This document shows positions 15,939 to 16,016 of a stretch of DNA of 16,016 bases, piece by piece. The translations under genes were made by a program, and so were the position numbers. Source of the stretch: Candidatus Symbiothrix sp. (GTDB lineage: Bacteria; Bacteroidota; Bacteroidia; Bacteroidales; Azobacteroidaceae); contig JAISXN010000053.1 in assembly GCA_031270525.1 (NCBI GenBank), positions 1-16,016 of the forward strand, in the 5' to 3' direction. The number at the start of each line of letters is the position of its first letter. Position 1 is the stretch's first letter. The notes beneath the pieces are model-generated. The model saw nothing but the letters and a program-made list of their open reading frames with translations, had not been told where the DNA came from and did no database searches.

Positions 15939-15970
15939 CAAATGTATACAAAAATATTTACATCTGCAAA
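15939..15970 (-). promoter_or_regulatory. Promoter of the XRE gene
   Basis: TTTG (15970-15967), 20 bases, TACATTTG (15946-15939) on the minus strand match the consensus at both elements, giving a leader of about 39 bases. Confidence 0.8.
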
Positions 15971-15972
15971 TT

Positions 15973-15980
15973 TATGTTTG
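15973..15980 (+). promoter_or_regulatory. -7 element of a rightward gene
   Basis: TATGTTTG is an exact TAnnTTTG facing right, overlapping the third TGTAAAT box. No TTTG at -33. An ATG at 15989 opens a frame (M-N-T-S-V-N-L-Q-S) running off the window, so a divergent gene may begin here, but nine codons are too few to judge. Confidence 0.35.
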
Positions 15981-16016
15981 TAAATCGAATGAATACAAGC
16001 GTAAATTTACAATCGG

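Larger units (their letters stand above)
15921..16011. promoter_or_regulatory. TGTAAAT operator boxes in divergent control region
   Basis: The heptamer TGTAAAT or its complement occurs at 15921-15927, 15956-15962 and 15979-15985. The palindrome GTAAATTTAC at 16001-16010 with the A at 16011 adds two inverted near-copies. The second box lies between the -33 and -7 elements of the XRE promoter, and the first just past its start site, both positions suited to repression. These are probable binding sites of the XRE protein. Confidence 0.55.

Overview
The window looks like a chromosomal segment of a Bacteroidetes, most likely Bacteroidales. Promoters fit the Bacteroidetes form (TTTG, 20 bases, TAnnTTTG, exact at three places), start codons mostly lack Shine-Dalgarno sequences, and the gene families (patatin fused to an Omp85-like barrel, DUF6175-like and LPP20-like secreted proteins, DUF4143-type ATPase remnant) are typical of that phylum. 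No species can be named from sequence alone.

Layout. 1-1136: an orphan plus-strand gene with a possible PIN-like nuclease segment. 1250-1422: a minus-strand tRNA-Arg(ACG) with its own promoter and terminator. 1436-3721: a minus-strand secreted patatin phospholipase with a C-terminal beta-barrel. 3843-5207: radA on the plus strand, divergent from the patatin gene. 5196-10610: six minus-strand genes, all encoding exported proteins or lipoproteins of little-studied families, probably one envelope-associated system. Ahead of them is a long leader that can fold into a nested hairpin (10741-10892). 11205-11441: the C-terminal stub of a DUF4143-type ATPase. 11460-13144: pyrK-pyrD, the two subunits of class 1B dihydroorotate dehydrogenase, translationally overlapping and with a clear promoter. 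13221-13543: decayed mobile-element-like coding remnants. 13700-15223: a Fic protein with an AbiEi-like N-terminal domain, preceded by three operator-like repeats. 15390-15893: an XRE-type repressor, with a divergent control region of TGTAAAT boxes running to the right edge.

How the parts relate. radA, pyrKD and the tRNA are housekeeping genes. Three stretches look accessory: the left-edge orphan, the ATPase stub next to pyrD, and everything right of pyrK. The right-hand part (decayed frames, Fic, repressor with divergent operators) resembles the edge of a prophage or integrative element continuing beyond the window. The best candidates for an undescribed system are the six-gene envelope cluster with its structured leader, and the self-contained AbiEi-Fic module with its repeats.
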